Shown here piece after piece: positions 43,448 to 53,583 of a stretch of DNA of 58,987 nt. Every line of letters starts with the position of its first letter. Position 1 is the stretch's first letter. Source of the stretch: an uncultured Chlamydiaceae bacterium (GTDB lineage Bacteria; Chlamydiota; Chlamydiia; Chlamydiales; Chlamydiaceae). Location: assembly GCA_937884635.1 (NCBI GenBank), contig CALGBW010000006.1:1-58987 (forward strand), given 5' to 3'. Both the position numbers and the translations under genes were made by a program. The notes beneath the pieces were generated by a model that saw only the letters and a program-made list of their open reading frames with translations, did no database searches and was not told where the DNA came from.

Positions 43448-45139
43448 TTACAGACGATCTAAAGTTTTCAGACCGAGTAAGTGCATCCCTGTATCTAAGG
43501 TTTTTTCTACTAAAGCACATAAGGCTAAACGATCTTTTTGATAAGGAGAACCTTCTATATGGCAATCTCTAAAGAACGCATTAAATTTATTTGTGAGTGT
43601 ATAGAGGTAATCCGTTAAGAAATGAGGACAGAGCTCTTTGATGGTTGTAGTGAGCGATTCAGGGAATCGAAGTAGGGTAACGGCTAGTTCTTGCTCTGCA
43701 GGCTCTTCTAGATGTTGGGGATTCTCCAGAGGCAGCTCGGTAATTTGTAAACGGCGCTTGATTCCCTGGATTCTCACATAGGCATATAACAAGAACATCG
43801 CTGTATTCCCCTCAAAGCGTAACATCTTTTCAAAGGAAAACATATAATCACTAATCCTGTGTGAGGAAAGATCTGCATATTTAATCGCATTAATCCCAAT
43901 GATCGGAGCCATGCGGTCAATGTCTTCTTCAATTGCCTCAGGACGGTGTGTGCGTAATGCCTCTTTTGCCTTTTCGACAGCTGTATCTAATAGTTCTCGG
44001 AGTTTGATGTTTTCCCCCGATCGTGTTTTGAATTTCTTGCCTTGAGGATCAAGAACAAGGCCAAAGCCAACATGGGAAAAGATACCTTTATGGGGTAGGT
44101 AACCAGCAGCTAGGGAGACAGCCTCTAAGAGCTGGAAATGTAAGCTTTGTCCAGAGTCTGTTACGATGAGAATGCGATCAGCATGATCTTCATGTACTCG
44201 ATAACGCATGGCTGCGAGATCTGTAGTTGCATAGTTATACCCACCATCACTTTTCTGCACGATCATAGGAACAGAAAATCCCTCGATGAAGACACACCTG
44301 GCTTCATCAGAAAGGGTCAGCAAGTGTTTTTTCTCGAGGTCTTGAACAATTTCAGGGAGATACGGGTTATAGAAGGACTCGCCACGAGTTTCCAGTTTGA
44401 TATCTAAGATTTCATAGACTTTTTTAAAGGCCTTTTCAGAGATATCACAAATGGTTTTCCATAATTTCCGCGCTTCTTCATCTCCTGATTGCAAAGCAAC
44501 AACATTGTTCTGTGAGCGTTTTTTAAAGTCCGGGTCTTCTGAAAAACGTTTGTGTGCTTTTTTATATAATTCTGTTAGGTCTTCTAGGTTATCCAGCTCT
44601 TCCGGTTCATGCTCTTGCAAGTAGGTGATCAGCATGCCAAAAGCTGTTCCCCAATCACCAAGGTGATTTAGGCGAAGAACATCATGCCCTACGAAAGATA
44701 ACACCCTAGCTAAGCAGTCTCCGATAATTGTAGAACGTAGATGCCCGACATGCATATCCTTGGCTATATTGGGGGAAGAAAAGTCAACAATCACTTTTTG
44801 AGGATGGTTTACTGTGAATCCGTTCTGTAAGCAGTTAGCAAAAACAGCAAGCTGTTTTGACAAGAATTCCTTGGAAAATGTGAAGTTAATAAACCCTGCT
44901 CCAGCTACTTCTATAGAAGAAAAGGGCTCTTTGTTGATGTGAGCAAGGATCGTTTCTGCAATCGCTCTGGGTGCCATGCGCAACTCTCTTGCGAGTTTCA
45001 TGGAATCATTGCATTGATAGTGACCAAAAATATCTTTTGTCGATTGCGAGATATCAGGAGTGAATTCTTCTAGTTGAGGAAAGGCTTGACGAATAGCGGA
45101 TGAACATAAAGAAGATAAAAAAGATAACAGGGTAAACAT
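43448..45139 (-). CDS. argS: Arginyl-tRNA synthetase
   Basis: Class I synthetase charging tRNA-Arg. 563 residues from ATG 45139 (MFTLLSFLSSLC); the longer frame to 45187 would run into plsC. HIGH-type motif SPNIAKDMHVGHLRSTIIGD, GVGFGLVLDPQGKKFKTRSG (degenerate KMSKS region), and C-terminal DALR anticodon domain ending in ALCALVEKTLDTGMHLLGL. Last gene of the minus-strand run that starts with uppS. Confidence 0.95.
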   Translation of the reverse strand: MFTLLSFLSSLCSSAIRQAFPQLEEFTPDISQSTKDIFGHYQCNDSMKLARELRMAPRAIAETILAHINKEPFSSIEVAGAGFINFTFSKEFLSKQLAVFANCLQNGFTVNHPQKVIVDFSSPNIAKDMHVGHLRSTIIGDCLARVLSFVGHDVLRLNHLGDWGTAFGMLITYLQEHEPEELDNLEDLTELYKKAHKRFSEDPDFKKRSQNNVVALQSGDEEARKLWKTICDISEKAFKKVYEILDIKLETRGESFYNPYLPEIVQDLEKKHLLTLSDEARCVFIEGFSVPMIVQKSDGGYNYATTDLAAMRYRVHEDHADRILIVTDSGQSLHFQLLEAVSLAAGYLPHKGIFSHVGFGLVLDPQGKKFKTRSGENIKLRELLDTAVEKAKEALRTHRPEAIEEDIDRMAPIIGINAIKYADLSSHRISDYMFSFEKMLRFEGNTAMFLLYAYVRIQGIKRRLQITELPLENPQHLEEPAEQELAVTLLRFPESLTTTIKELCPHFLTDYLYTLTNKFNAFFRDCHIEGSPYQKDRLALCALVEKTLDTGMHLLGLKTLDRL

Positions 45140-45150
45140 AACATCAATGA

Positions 45151-45798
45151 TTAAGGTATATTTCCTACACAACCATTTTCGTACCAAGCTTTCAGCTCAG
45201 CAATTTTATCCATAATTCGTTGTGTAGCTAGTTGATACGCTTCCTTTCTACCCACAGTCTCATTTTGTATTAAATCCTCGAAAGTCAACGGTTTTCCAAA
45301 GACTGTGACTAAGCGCCTCCAGATTTTAGGAAATTTCTGATTTCTACTGAAAGCTTCGAACGTTCCACCAACATAAACAGGAATGACGGGAACGCCACTT
45401 TTAATGGCTAACATCCCCACTCCTACTTTCCCTTGTTGAATTTGGCCGTCGCTATTTCGTGTTCCCTCGGGATAGATAATGAGTTTCTCTTTTTGCTGGA
45501 ATAAGTCAAAGGCAGCTTTAAATGCTGCGGAGCTACCCTTTTCTCGGTTTACAGGATAGCAAGCCCATTTTGTAAGTACCCATTTGGTAAAAGCATTATT
45601 AAAGAGAGTAGAACGCGCTAGATGGTATATTTTCCCAGGTACAGATAGGGGAATAACAAGGGGATCCAAAAAAGAACTATGGTTAGCAGCTACAATTGCT
45701 GGTCCAGAAATAAAATGTTCTTTCACTCCGTAAGGCTGAATCTTATAAAACAAGGAAAGAAGAATGCGGATGATAAACTTGGAAATTGTAAAGATCAT
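45151..45798 (-). CDS. plsC: 1-acyl-sn-glycerol-3-phosphate acyltransferase
   Basis: Phospholipid synthesis: lysophosphatidate to phosphatidate. 215 residues with N-terminal membrane-associated helix, catalytic HX4D block ANHSSFLDP, IIYPEGTRNSDG and IPVYVGGTFEAF. Overlaps cmk by four bases. Confidence 0.93.
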   Translation of the reverse strand: MIFTISKFIIRILLSLFYKIQPYGVKEHFISGPAIVAANHSSFLDPLVIPLSVPGKIYHLARSTLFNNAFTKWVLTKWACYPVNREKGSSAAFKAAFDLFQQKEKLIIYPEGTRNSDGQIQQGKVGVGMLAIKSGVPVIPVYVGGTFEAFSRNQKFPKIWRRLVTVFGKPLTFEDLIQNETVGRKEAYQLATQRIMDKIAELKAWYENGCVGNIP

Positions 45799-46439
45799 AA
45801 GCGATCCAAAGGAACTAATGGTAAAATTTTCTCTAGTACTTGATCTAAAGTTAAAGAAGAGGAGTCAATTACGATAGCAGAATCCGGAATGACTAACGGA
45901 TCGCAAGACCTTTGTTGATCTGCTTCATCCCGTTTAACAAGTTCATGAAGTAATTCTGTTGGCGTCATCGACGAACTATTTAAATCTTTTAGTCTTCTTT
46001 GTGCTCGGATTTCGGGTGAAGCTGTTAGAAATAGTTTGAGATCTGCATGAGGAAAGACAGTAGAACCCATATCCCTACCTTCAAAGACGCAATTCCCCAT
46101 TTTGCTGTACTGCCGTTGTAGCAGTTGCATGTGCTGACGCACTGCCGGAATCTGAGATAAAAGCGACGCTTTATTCGCCACTTCTTGTGTGCGAAGCTCT
46201 TCAATAAGGAGTTTTCCTTGTAAGAAAACTTGTAAGGTTTCACCGGGGGTAAAGGAAAAAGGAGGGTGGGCTAAGACCTCTTCTAAAGGAAGGGAGCTCC
46301 AGGGGGATTGCAAACACGTGTAGGCAAGAGCGCGATACATAGTGCCCGTATTGATATAATGAAAACTAAGTATTTTTGCTAACGCTCTGGCTGTTGTGCT
46401 TTTCCCAGTCCCTGAAGGCCCGTCTATTGTGATAATCAT
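45795..46439 (-). CDS. cmk: Cytidylate kinase
   Basis: Phosphorylates CMP and dCMP. 214 residues with P-loop IDGPSGTGKSTTARALA, the INTGTMYRAL segment, GRDMGSTVFPHAD and a RDEADQQRSCDPL C-terminal region, all typical of Cmk. Overlaps cdsA and plsC by four bases each. Confidence 0.95.
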   Translation of the reverse strand: MIITIDGPSGTGKSTTARALAKILSFHYINTGTMYRALAYTCLQSPWSSLPLEEVLAHPPFSFTPGETLQVFLQGKLLIEELRTQEVANKASLLSQIPAVRQHMQLLQRQYSKMGNCVFEGRDMGSTVFPHADLKLFLTASPEIRAQRRLKDLNSSSMTPTELLHELVKRDEADQQRSCDPLVIPDSAIVIDSSSLTLDQVLEKILPLVPLDRL

Positions 46440-47353
46440 CCGATAAAGATACCGTTTTGCGTAATCAGAAGGATAGTGTACACGATCGGTGTGGAAAGAA
46501 GCAAAGAATCTAAACAGTCTAGCATCCCACCCACGCCGCGGAGGGTATTGCTATCCTTAATCTCTGCATCTCTTTTGAATAGGGATTCCATGATATCCCC
46601 AAGAAAGCTGCTCACGCCCAAGATGAGCCCCAAAGCAATCAGGATATTAGGAGAAGAGATATTTGGGGCAAAGTGCGCTGGGATGTTTAGGAAGAAAAGA
46701 AGACTAATGAGGATAGAACCTAGGCAGCCAGCAAAGAATCCCACGACCGTTTTATTCGGGCTAATCCTCGGTGTAATTTTTCTACTTCCAAATGCTTTAC
46801 CGAAAAAGTACGCAAAAATATCAGCGCCTTTTGTTGTAGCAATAAGAAAACTTGCCCACCATACTCCTAGGAAAGGAACTTCTGTATGTACAAACCCATA
46901 CAAAATATGGAAGAACAAACGCATGGGAACGGCTACATAGAGAATAGAAAAGAGGGTAATCCCCGAGGCAAGAAGAGGACCGCATTCTTTTCTATAGGAG
47001 TACCATATGCTTGCAGATACCCAGGCAAAGAGAAAAATCCAGGATAAGGAAGGCATATAGGCTGGGAGGACATGTCCCCAGCGAATAACTAAGAAACTCG
47101 TAGCAATGAAAACAAAGGAACCAAGACTACTCAAAAGACGGAAGGGATAGTGAAATCGCAGCTTGGCCATAGAGGTAAACTCATATGTTCCAATAGCTCC
47201 GCATAAAGAACAGATAAATCCTAATGCGAGAGAGGTAATGGGAACTAAAGAGCTATAAAGTAAAATAACTAGGAAAGTTAACACTATAGAGTGAACAACC
47301 AATCTTTGGAAAAGATCCCCAAAAACTGGTGGATTCTTACTGTTAGGTGACAT
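46436..47353 (-). CDS. cdsA: Phosphatidate cytidylyltransferase
   Basis: Makes CDP-diacylglycerol from phosphatidate, next step after PlsC. 305 residues, about eight hydrophobic helices, and the C-terminal signature ESLFKRDAEIKDSNTLRGVGGMLDCLDSLL. Adjacent to uppS with a one-base overlap; plsC and cdsA in one operon link consecutive reactions. Confidence 0.95.
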   Translation of the reverse strand: MSPNSKNPPVFGDLFQRLVVHSIVLTFLVILLYSSLVPITSLALGFICSLCGAIGTYEFTSMAKLRFHYPFRLLSSLGSFVFIATSFLVIRWGHVLPAYMPSLSWIFLFAWVSASIWYSYRKECGPLLASGITLFSILYVAVPMRLFFHILYGFVHTEVPFLGVWWASFLIATTKGADIFAYFFGKAFGSRKITPRISPNKTVVGFFAGCLGSILISLLFFLNIPAHFAPNISSPNILIALGLILGVSSFLGDIMESLFKRDAEIKDSNTLRGVGGMLDCLDSLLLSTPIVYTILLITQNGIFIG

Positions 47354-48108
47354 TACTTTCCTCCTCTTCGAGACCGTTTTTGATAGGCTTCAATCGCATT
47401 TCTTAGATGCAACGGAGTAAAGTCGGGCCAAAGCACATCCGTTACATATAGTTCTGTATAGGCTATTTGCCATAACAAGAAATTACTGACACGCATTTCG
47501 CCACCGGTACGAATCAGTAAATCTGGATCTCCGATCCCAGAAGTATCCAAATATGAACTAATTAGATTCTCAGATAAGTGATCTAAAGAGATTTTTTGAT
47601 CTAACAAATCTTGATGTAACTTGCGAAAGGCTCTGAGGATTTCGTCTTTACCCCCATAGTTAATCGCTAAAATTAGATTTCTGTCAGCGTGTTTGCTCGT
47701 CTGCTCGCATGCCTCTGTAAGTTTTTTTTGAAGGCTAGAAGGAAGGCGGGATAAATTTCCAATACAACGTAATTGAATTTTTTCTTTGAGAAGAAGAGGA
47801 AGTTGAAGATCTATTTGTTCATGGAAAATAGAAAAAATCTCCGCTACTTCTTCTTCGGAACGGGAAAAGTTTTCTGTAGAAAAGGCAAATAAGGTCAGTG
47901 TTTCTATTCCGAAGGAGAAGGCTGCGCGGATGACATGAGGTAGAGCTAAGGCTCCTTGATGATGACCAGAAGAGACCCCTTGATGAAGTTTCTTCCAGCG
48001 GCGGTTCCCATCCATGATAATAGCAACGTGCTTAGGGAAGGGAAGGTCAGTACAAGAAGGCTTTTCTAAGCTTGGTGCTATAACTCTATCGGCAACTGCG
48101 CGTGTCAC
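47353..48108 (-). CDS. uppS: Undecaprenyl diphosphate synthase
   Basis: Cis-prenyltransferase that makes the lipid carrier for peptidoglycan and LPS sugars. 251 residues with VAIIMDGNRRWKKL, the TLFAFSTENFSRSEEEV block, LAINYGGKDEIL and DLLIRTGGEMRVSNFLLWQIAYTEL. First gene of the minus-strand operon uppS-cdsA-cmk-plsC-argS. Confidence 0.96.
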   Translation of the reverse strand: MTRAVADRVIAPSLEKPSCTDLPFPKHVAIIMDGNRRWKKLHQGVSSGHHQGALALPHVIRAAFSFGIETLTLFAFSTENFSRSEEEVAEIFSIFHEQIDLQLPLLLKEKIQLRCIGNLSRLPSSLQKKLTEACEQTSKHADRNLILAINYGGKDEILRAFRKLHQDLLDQKISLDHLSENLISSYLDTSGIGDPDLLIRTGGEMRVSNFLLWQIAYTELYVTDVLWPDFTPLHLRNAIEAYQKRSRRGGK

Positions 48109-48439
48109 AATGAAAAGTAGGTTGTTGAGTTAACGTGTCACTTGTAAAAAAAACAGCATATGACTAGCACATAAACAGGAAAAAAGTTTTTAATAGAATG
48201 ACAAGTTGTTTTTTTACTTTAAAGCTACACATGGTAGCTGTAGAGCAGGATTATTATCAAGAAATCCACTTAGGGTAGAGAGGATTTTTATAAGTTCGGT
48301 CTTTCAAAAGATAGGAAATATAGAAAGAATTGTTATTCTTGACGTTATGATAGAATCAAACTTATAATTAACTTTTCTAATTAATCAGTAATTATTTAGA
48401 GAGGCTTGTTTTTATATTGCCTCTTGATAGGGAGTTTGT
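48109..48439. other. Divergent intergenic region uppS / 48440 gene
   Basis: 331 bases, AT-rich (runs such as TTTTTTACTTTAAAG around 48210). It must contain promoters for both divergent units. No open frame with a ribosome site is seen. Confidence 0.5.
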
Positions 48440-48814
48440 ATGTTTTCTCTAGATTGGTTTGGAACAAGTTCTGTTTCTACGTTTAGACAAGATTCTCAAG
48501 CTGTTGTTTATATTCCTAATAGTCGTTTTTATGGGAAACAATTGGTCTCGACCATTGTTTGTGCATTAGGGGTGGTTCATTTGCTTGGTGGCGTGATTGC
48601 GGCCAGTATGTGTTTAACATTGGTTCCTAGTTTGGCGCTATTTGCTTTGAGCGCTCTTCTTTTTGCTGTAGCATACAAACAATATACATTGGGATGGGAT
48701 GCTGTTGAGATAAGCGCGGAATTAACTTCACAGGCTCTTGTCACAGATTCTGTCTTGTCTTCTCTTCGTTCCGAGGATGAATTTTTCTCAGCTGACGAAG
48801 GTATATCACAGTAA
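48440..48814 (+). CDS. Small bilobed hydrophobic protein, candidate Inc
   Basis: 124 residues of unknown function. A polar N-terminus of about 33 residues is followed by two closely spaced hydrophobic helices (VSTIVCALGVVHLLGGVIA and LTLVPSLALFALSALLFAVAY, about 35-80) and a polar acidic tail. This is the pattern used to predict chlamydial inclusion membrane proteins. Counterpart of CT449. A clear start with GGGAG upstream (GATAGGGAGTTTGTATG). Confidence 0.6.
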   Translation: MFSLDWFGTSSVSTFRQDSQAVVYIPNSRFYGKQLVSTIVCALGVVHLLGGVIAASMCLTLVPSLALFALSALLFAVAYKQYTLGWDAVEISAELTSQALVTDSVLSSLRSEDEFFSADEGISQ

Positions 48815-49160
48815 GAAAGAAGGGAATTGTCTGTATTTTTCTCGCGCATGAACGGACAATAGTTTTCTTGAATGATATTAAATCTTCAGCTAACTTCTCC
48901 TAAAGGTCGTAAGGCTAGTGGACAGAAGCCGTTCTTTTTTGCGGGCGGATTATAAGCAGCCTTTCGGCATAGAATGGGTCTCTCCATATGTTAGGGGACT
49001 GTGTTGAGTATGATTCGAAAAGAATCGCATGTCGTGTTGTCAAGCTCTTCTTACGTTCATTCCATTATTTTTCATTCTTTTGTTGTGGGTAAGCTTTAGG
49101 AAGTGTAGGGACCTGTGTTTATTTCATGTTTGTATAAATTCGTAACTATAGAAGTTTCTT
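48815..49160. other. Gene-free interval upstream of secDF
   Basis: 346 bases without a supported gene. Contains a weak inverted repeat ATTGTC / GACAAT (long loop, about 48832-48865) that could terminate the preceding gene. The rest probably holds the secDF promoter. Confidence 0.4.
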
Positions 49161-52100
49161 GTGAAGTACCATTTCAAGCGTAACTTAAGTATTATTGCCT
49201 TAGTCTTTTCTCTCGCTCTCTACTATGTTCTTCCGACGTGTTTGTATTACTCCCAGAATCTTGATAAGAAGATAGAAGCTAGAGAAGCTCAGCGCATTAT
49301 ACGTCAGTTAACAAATCAGGTCTCTGTATCGAGAAATGAGGTTGTCCCACGAGTACAAGCTATTTTATCTGCTTTACAATTGCATGCCAGTGTCAAACAG
49401 AATCCCAGTATTCCTGGTGTTATTAACGTAGCTTTCAAGAAAAATCAAGAGGCACAGGTATTCTTGGATAATTTGATCCACGGTGAAGCCTCTGTGCCCA
49501 TCAAATCGGCACGTTTGTATGTGATTGGTTTTGATAATGAGTCCAATACTGTGCAAGTCGCGGGTTCTTTAGTTACGACGCTCACACCAAATGATTTTTC
49601 CTTTATTCCTTATCAACAGGGTAATTCGCCTCTAACCGAAGATATTATGAGGGATTTGGTGCGATTTGTAGACCGAACCACCGATCTCAGTTGCTCTTGT
49701 AGTTACATCTCTGCTTGGGATGTCGCTTCTATAGAGCAAGTTCTTTCTATGGTTGGAAGGCTTTCTTTAGGTTTACGTATTCTTCCAGAGACTAAGATCC
49801 GGGCTTTAGTAAGAAATGGGTTTGGATCAGAAAAAGATTTAGCTATCTTTTTGTCTAGATTAGAAGTTTTGACACAGCGAACAGATCTATCTACCGAGCA
49901 GCGTAAATCAATTACAGATGTTATTGATGTCCTTAAAGGGCTTCCTCAAAGATGGCATGTCCAATCTTCTCGTCAAGTAGGTGATACGATAGACTGTAGG
50001 AAGAATTCACCCTTTTTCAGTTCTATAGAGTGTCAACAAGGCCGAGTGATTCTTATTTTGGATCCAGCTGTCATAGCGAAAAGAAATAGTTTGGATGTGG
50101 ATGATAGACTTGAGCTGGATAGTTGGATTGCTCAGGAGAAGTTACGATTAACAAAAGAGTTTCACTGTATAGTTAGAGAAACGCCTTCCTCTTTCTTATT
50201 TGATTTGTATCAAAAGAATGCTGGAGGGAGAATTGTCTTACACAGCGATCGTGTACAGCAAGGTATTGTGGAACACCTTACTGCTGTAGCTTTGAATAGG
50301 CCTGCGGCATTGTCCTGTGACTTTTATAAAGAGAACTTTCCTATTCAGTGCCGTCATCCAAAAGACAGTGATGTATTAGGGTGTTTTATTTTTTCTCCTG
50401 ATAAGAGCTGCCAACATTTTTCTAAGGGATCGGTTTATATCGTCCTAAAAGGATTACGTTCTATGGCTGCCAAGTATGAGAAAGGTAAGCCTGAGGATAT
50501 TCAGCAGTTTCAGCAAGACCTGCGTAATCTGTATGGATGTTTCTCCCATATGGATATCACACCTTGGAGTATAGGAGATGATCAAGTTTTAGAGATTGCC
50601 TCGCCTTTGCAACGGATGTTTGATGCTTGGGGGGAGAACTTTGTTCAGAGAAATGCCAAGGGAGAGGCATATTTAGAAGTACTTGATGTTCGTGAACGCT
50701 TGGATACGGTCAATCGCATTGAGAAACAACGTCATGAAGAGCTTGTTCGTTGGCGAGATCAGTATCGACATGATCGTTGTTCAATGGATTCGTTAGTACG
50801 TAGTCGTGCTGCAGTCCCGCATAAGAACGTGTTTTTGGAAAACCTAAAGCTCAATATACGGAAGTATTCTCGAGGTGATGGTGTTCTACGATTAGGGACC
50901 GATTTCGTTGGTGGTAAGCATATTCGCTTGGCATTTAAAGACCATAAAGGACAACCGGTTAAGGATAAACAGGACATTGCCACAGTTTGTGATGAGCTGT
51001 ATGCCAAGTTGAATAGATTGGGTGTTTCGGAAGTTGCTATTCATAGTGAGGGGGATAGTGTTCATATCAGTATCCCTGGTCTTTCGAAACTCTCATCAGA
51101 AGAAATTGTTGGCGTTTCTCATATGACTTTTCATGTTGTGAATGAAAAGTTCTCTCCTTACGGTGCTTGTGGTTCTGACGTAAGAAAATTCTTAGATTAC
51201 GTATGGTTTACAGCTCAAAGTCGAGAAGATCCTTCTCCTTCTAGTGTGAACACTCTGGCATGGAAGATTTTTACAGGACAGCAAAAGGTTCCTAATGCTG
51301 TTCAAGCAGCAATTAGCCGTTTGAAACAAGAGGGATTAGCTTTTGCTGATCCTAAGGAAACAGGGTCTTCTTCTCTAGATATGACCTTTTCTATGCTGGC
51401 TATAGAGAAGTTTTCTCCCGAGAAAGCAAATCCACTTGTGATCACATTCCGTAACTATGCTCTAGACGGAGCTTCTTTGAGAGATATTCGCCCCGAATTT
51501 GCTGCGGGAGAAGGGTATATTTTGAATTTCGCTGTTAAAGAGAAACGTCTCGTACAGGGGAATCAAACCCTCTTTCCTTCGGAAGATTTTCACGCTTGGA
51601 CGGCTAAATATTGTCAGGCAGGAGTCAGAGCTTCTTCTGACGGTCAGTACTCTTCCGGTCAGGGATGGAGGATGGCAGTCGTTTTGGATGGCTATGTTGT
51701 GAGTGATCCTGTCCTCAATGCACCCTTAAAAGATTTTGCTAGCGTTTCAGGGAACTTTTCCCATCGTAGGGTGAATCAGCTGGCTACGGATTTAAAATCC
51801 GGTTCTATGTCATTTGTTCCTGAAATTCTTAGTGAAGAGACTGTATCTCCTGAACTAGGAAAACAACAACGCATGCAAGGGTTATTCTCAGTGCTTTTGG
51901 GATTAGCTGTATTGTGTTTCTTAATGACAGTATACTACAAGTTCGGAGGAATCATTGCCTCTGCAGCTGTATTGTTGAATCTGCTTCTTATTTGGGCAGC
52001 CTTGCAATATCTAGATGCGCCACTTACTCTAACAGGTTTGGCTGGTATTGTATTAGCTATGGGAATGGCTGTAGATGCTAACGTTCTTGTTTTTGAAAGA

Positions 52101-53363
52101 ATTCGAGAAGAGTTTTTACTGACAAGAAGTTTAACCGATTCTATAGAAGCTGGTTATAAGAAGGCCTTCGGTGCAATTTTTGATTCCAATCTGACGACAG
52201 TTTTAGCTTCTTTGATTCTTTTATTGTTAGACACAGGACCAGTCAAAGGGTTTGCTCTGACACTCATTTTAGGTATTTTTTCTTCTATGTTTACCGCTTT
52301 ATTCATGACGAAGTTCTTCTTTGTTGTGTGGATGCGTAAGACGAGAGAAACTCAACTGCACATGATGAATAAGTTCATCGGTATCAGGCATGATTTCCTC
52401 AAAGAATGTAAACGTTTATGGGGAGTATCCCTTTCTATCTTATTCCTAGGCTGTGCTTCTTTAGGATTTGGAGCTTGGGAATCTGTTCTGGGTATGGATT
52501 TTAAAGGAGGGTATGCTCTAACAGTAGATGTAGGGCAACAGAAAGAGCAACACACGTTGTCTCAGTGGCAATCTGTGCTTCAAGAACAGTTGCAGAAAAA
52601 CGGAGTGTCGGCAAGAGACTTTAAAATTAAGACTTTTGGTTCTTCTGATAAGATCAAGATTTATTTTTCTCAAGGTGCCTTGGATCATACATTCCTTTTA
52701 GACAATGGAAATAGAAGTGGAGATCCTCAACTGTCACGTGTTGTAGATTTGTTAAAAGAAACAGGACTTCGTATCTTTTCTGACACAGTTAAGGGATCTA
52801 GTGATGTATGGACAAAAGTAAGTGGTCAATTCTCTCAAAAAATGCGCAACCAGGCTGTGCTAGCCCTTTTAGGTGCGTTAGGGGTGATTCTCTTATATGT
52901 CAGCTTGAGATTTGAATGGCGCTATGCATTTAGTGCAGTTTGTGCGTTAATTCATGATCTTCTAGCTACGTGTGCAGTCTTATTGACAACGCACTTTTTC
53001 ATACAAAAGATACAGATAGACTTGCAAGCAGTTGGTGCTTTAATGACTGTTTTAGGTTATTCTCTCAATAATACTCTTATTATTTTTGATCGTATTAGAG
53101 AAGATCGTAAGGAACAGTTATTTACCCCACTGCCAATTTTGATCAATGAAGCCTTACAAAAGACTTTAGGAAGAACTGTTATGACGACCGCAACGACTTT
53201 ATCAGTTCTCTTAATTCTTCTTTTTGTTGGGGGAGGAGCTGTATTTAACTTTTCCTTCATCATGACGATAGGCCTTATATTAGGTACCCTCTCATCTCTA
53301 TACATTGCACCTCCTTTGCTCTTATTCATGGTGCGTAATGATGAGAAAAAACGGCAAATATAG
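49161..53363 (+). CDS. secDF: SecD-SecF fusion, protein translocase subunit
   Basis: Uses the proton motive force to help SecYEG complete export. 1400 residues from GTG 49161, against about 940 for E. coli SecD plus SecF. An N-terminal membrane helix (IIALVFSLALYYVLPTCLYY) is followed by about 850 extracytoplasmic residues with an expanded P1 region. The SecD membrane part lies at about 905-1060 (LTGLAGIVLAMGMAVDANVLVFERIREE) and SecF from about 1070 (VLGMDFKGGYALTVD, then VLGYSLNNTLIIFDRIREDRKE) to the C-terminus. Hairpin terminator after the stop. Confidence 0.95.
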   Translation: MKYHFKRNLSIIALVFSLALYYVLPTCLYYSQNLDKKIEAREAQRIIRQLTNQVSVSRNEVVPRVQAILSALQLHASVKQNPSIPGVINVAFKKNQEAQVFLDNLIHGEASVPIKSARLYVIGFDNESNTVQVAGSLVTTLTPNDFSFIPYQQGNSPLTEDIMRDLVRFVDRTTDLSCSCSYISAWDVASIEQVLSMVGRLSLGLRILPETKIRALVRNGFGSEKDLAIFLSRLEVLTQRTDLSTEQRKSITDVIDVLKGLPQRWHVQSSRQVGDTIDCRKNSPFFSSIECQQGRVILILDPAVIAKRNSLDVDDRLELDSWIAQEKLRLTKEFHCIVRETPSSFLFDLYQKNAGGRIVLHSDRVQQGIVEHLTAVALNRPAALSCDFYKENFPIQCRHPKDSDVLGCFIFSPDKSCQHFSKGSVYIVLKGLRSMAAKYEKGKPEDIQQFQQDLRNLYGCFSHMDITPWSIGDDQVLEIASPLQRMFDAWGENFVQRNAKGEAYLEVLDVRERLDTVNRIEKQRHEELVRWRDQYRHDRCSMDSLVRSRAAVPHKNVFLENLKLNIRKYSRGDGVLRLGTDFVGGKHIRLAFKDHKGQPVKDKQDIATVCDELYAKLNRLGVSEVAIHSEGDSVHISIPGLSKLSSEEIVGVSHMTFHVVNEKFSPYGACGSDVRKFLDYVWFTAQSREDPSPSSVNTLAWKIFTGQQKVPNAVQAAISRLKQEGLAFADPKETGSSSLDMTFSMLAIEKFSPEKANPLVITFRNYALDGASLRDIRPEFAAGEGYILNFAVKEKRLVQGNQTLFPSEDFHAWTAKYCQAGVRASSDGQYSSGQGWRMAVVLDGYVVSDPVLNAPLKDFASVSGNFSHRRVNQLATDLKSGSMSFVPEILSEETVSPELGKQQRMQGLFSVLLGLAVLCFLMTVYYKFGGIIASAAVLLNLLLIWAALQYLDAPLTLTGLAGIVLAMGMAVDANVLVFERIREEFLLTRSLTDSIEAGYKKAFGAIFDSNLTTVLASLILLLLDTGPVKGFALTLILGIFSSMFTALFMTKFFFVVWMRKTRETQLHMMNKFIGIRHDFLKECKRLWGVSLSILFLGCASLGFGAWESVLGMDFKGGYALTVDVGQQKEQHTLSQWQSVLQEQLQKNGVSARDFKIKTFGSSDKIKIYFSQGALDHTFLLDNGNRSGDPQLSRVVDLLKETGLRIFSDTVKGSSDVWTKVSGQFSQKMRNQAVLALLGALGVILLYVSLRFEWRYAFSAVCALIHDLLATCAVLLTTHFFIQKIQIDLQAVGALMTVLGYSLNNTLIIFDRIREDRKEQLFTPLPILINEALQKTLGRTVMTTATTLSVLLILLFVGGGAVFNFSFIMTIGLILGTLSSLYIAPPLLLFMVRNDEKKRQI

Positions 53364-53371
53364 TGTGAGAA

Positions 53372-53408
53372 ACACCTAGAGGCTCTGTGTAGGTTAACCT
53401 TTAGGTGT
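53372..53408 (+). terminator. Hairpin after secDF
   Basis: Inverted repeat ACACCTAGAGG / CCTTTAGGTGT (11 pairs with one G-T) around a 15-base loop. No strong T-run follows (CTGCTTCCTTGCC), so termination efficiency is uncertain. Confidence 0.6.
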
Positions 53409-53583
53409 CTGCTTCCTTGCCTTGTAAAATACAAGTGCTGTTGCTATGTTGACGATTTGCCCTTATGGCTCAAACTTCAACTTCGTGAGACAGTATTCTT
53501 CGCATAACATAAACAGAGAGAACTTCAAGATCACTGGTAGGCGAAAATTCTCGCATTTCAAGAAAAGTCAAAATTAAGAATAT

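Noticed and set aside
43333..43572. 79-codon plus-strand frame after murA
   Set aside because: Contains the murA terminator hairpin and then overlaps the end of argS; no ribosome site and no recognisable protein features.
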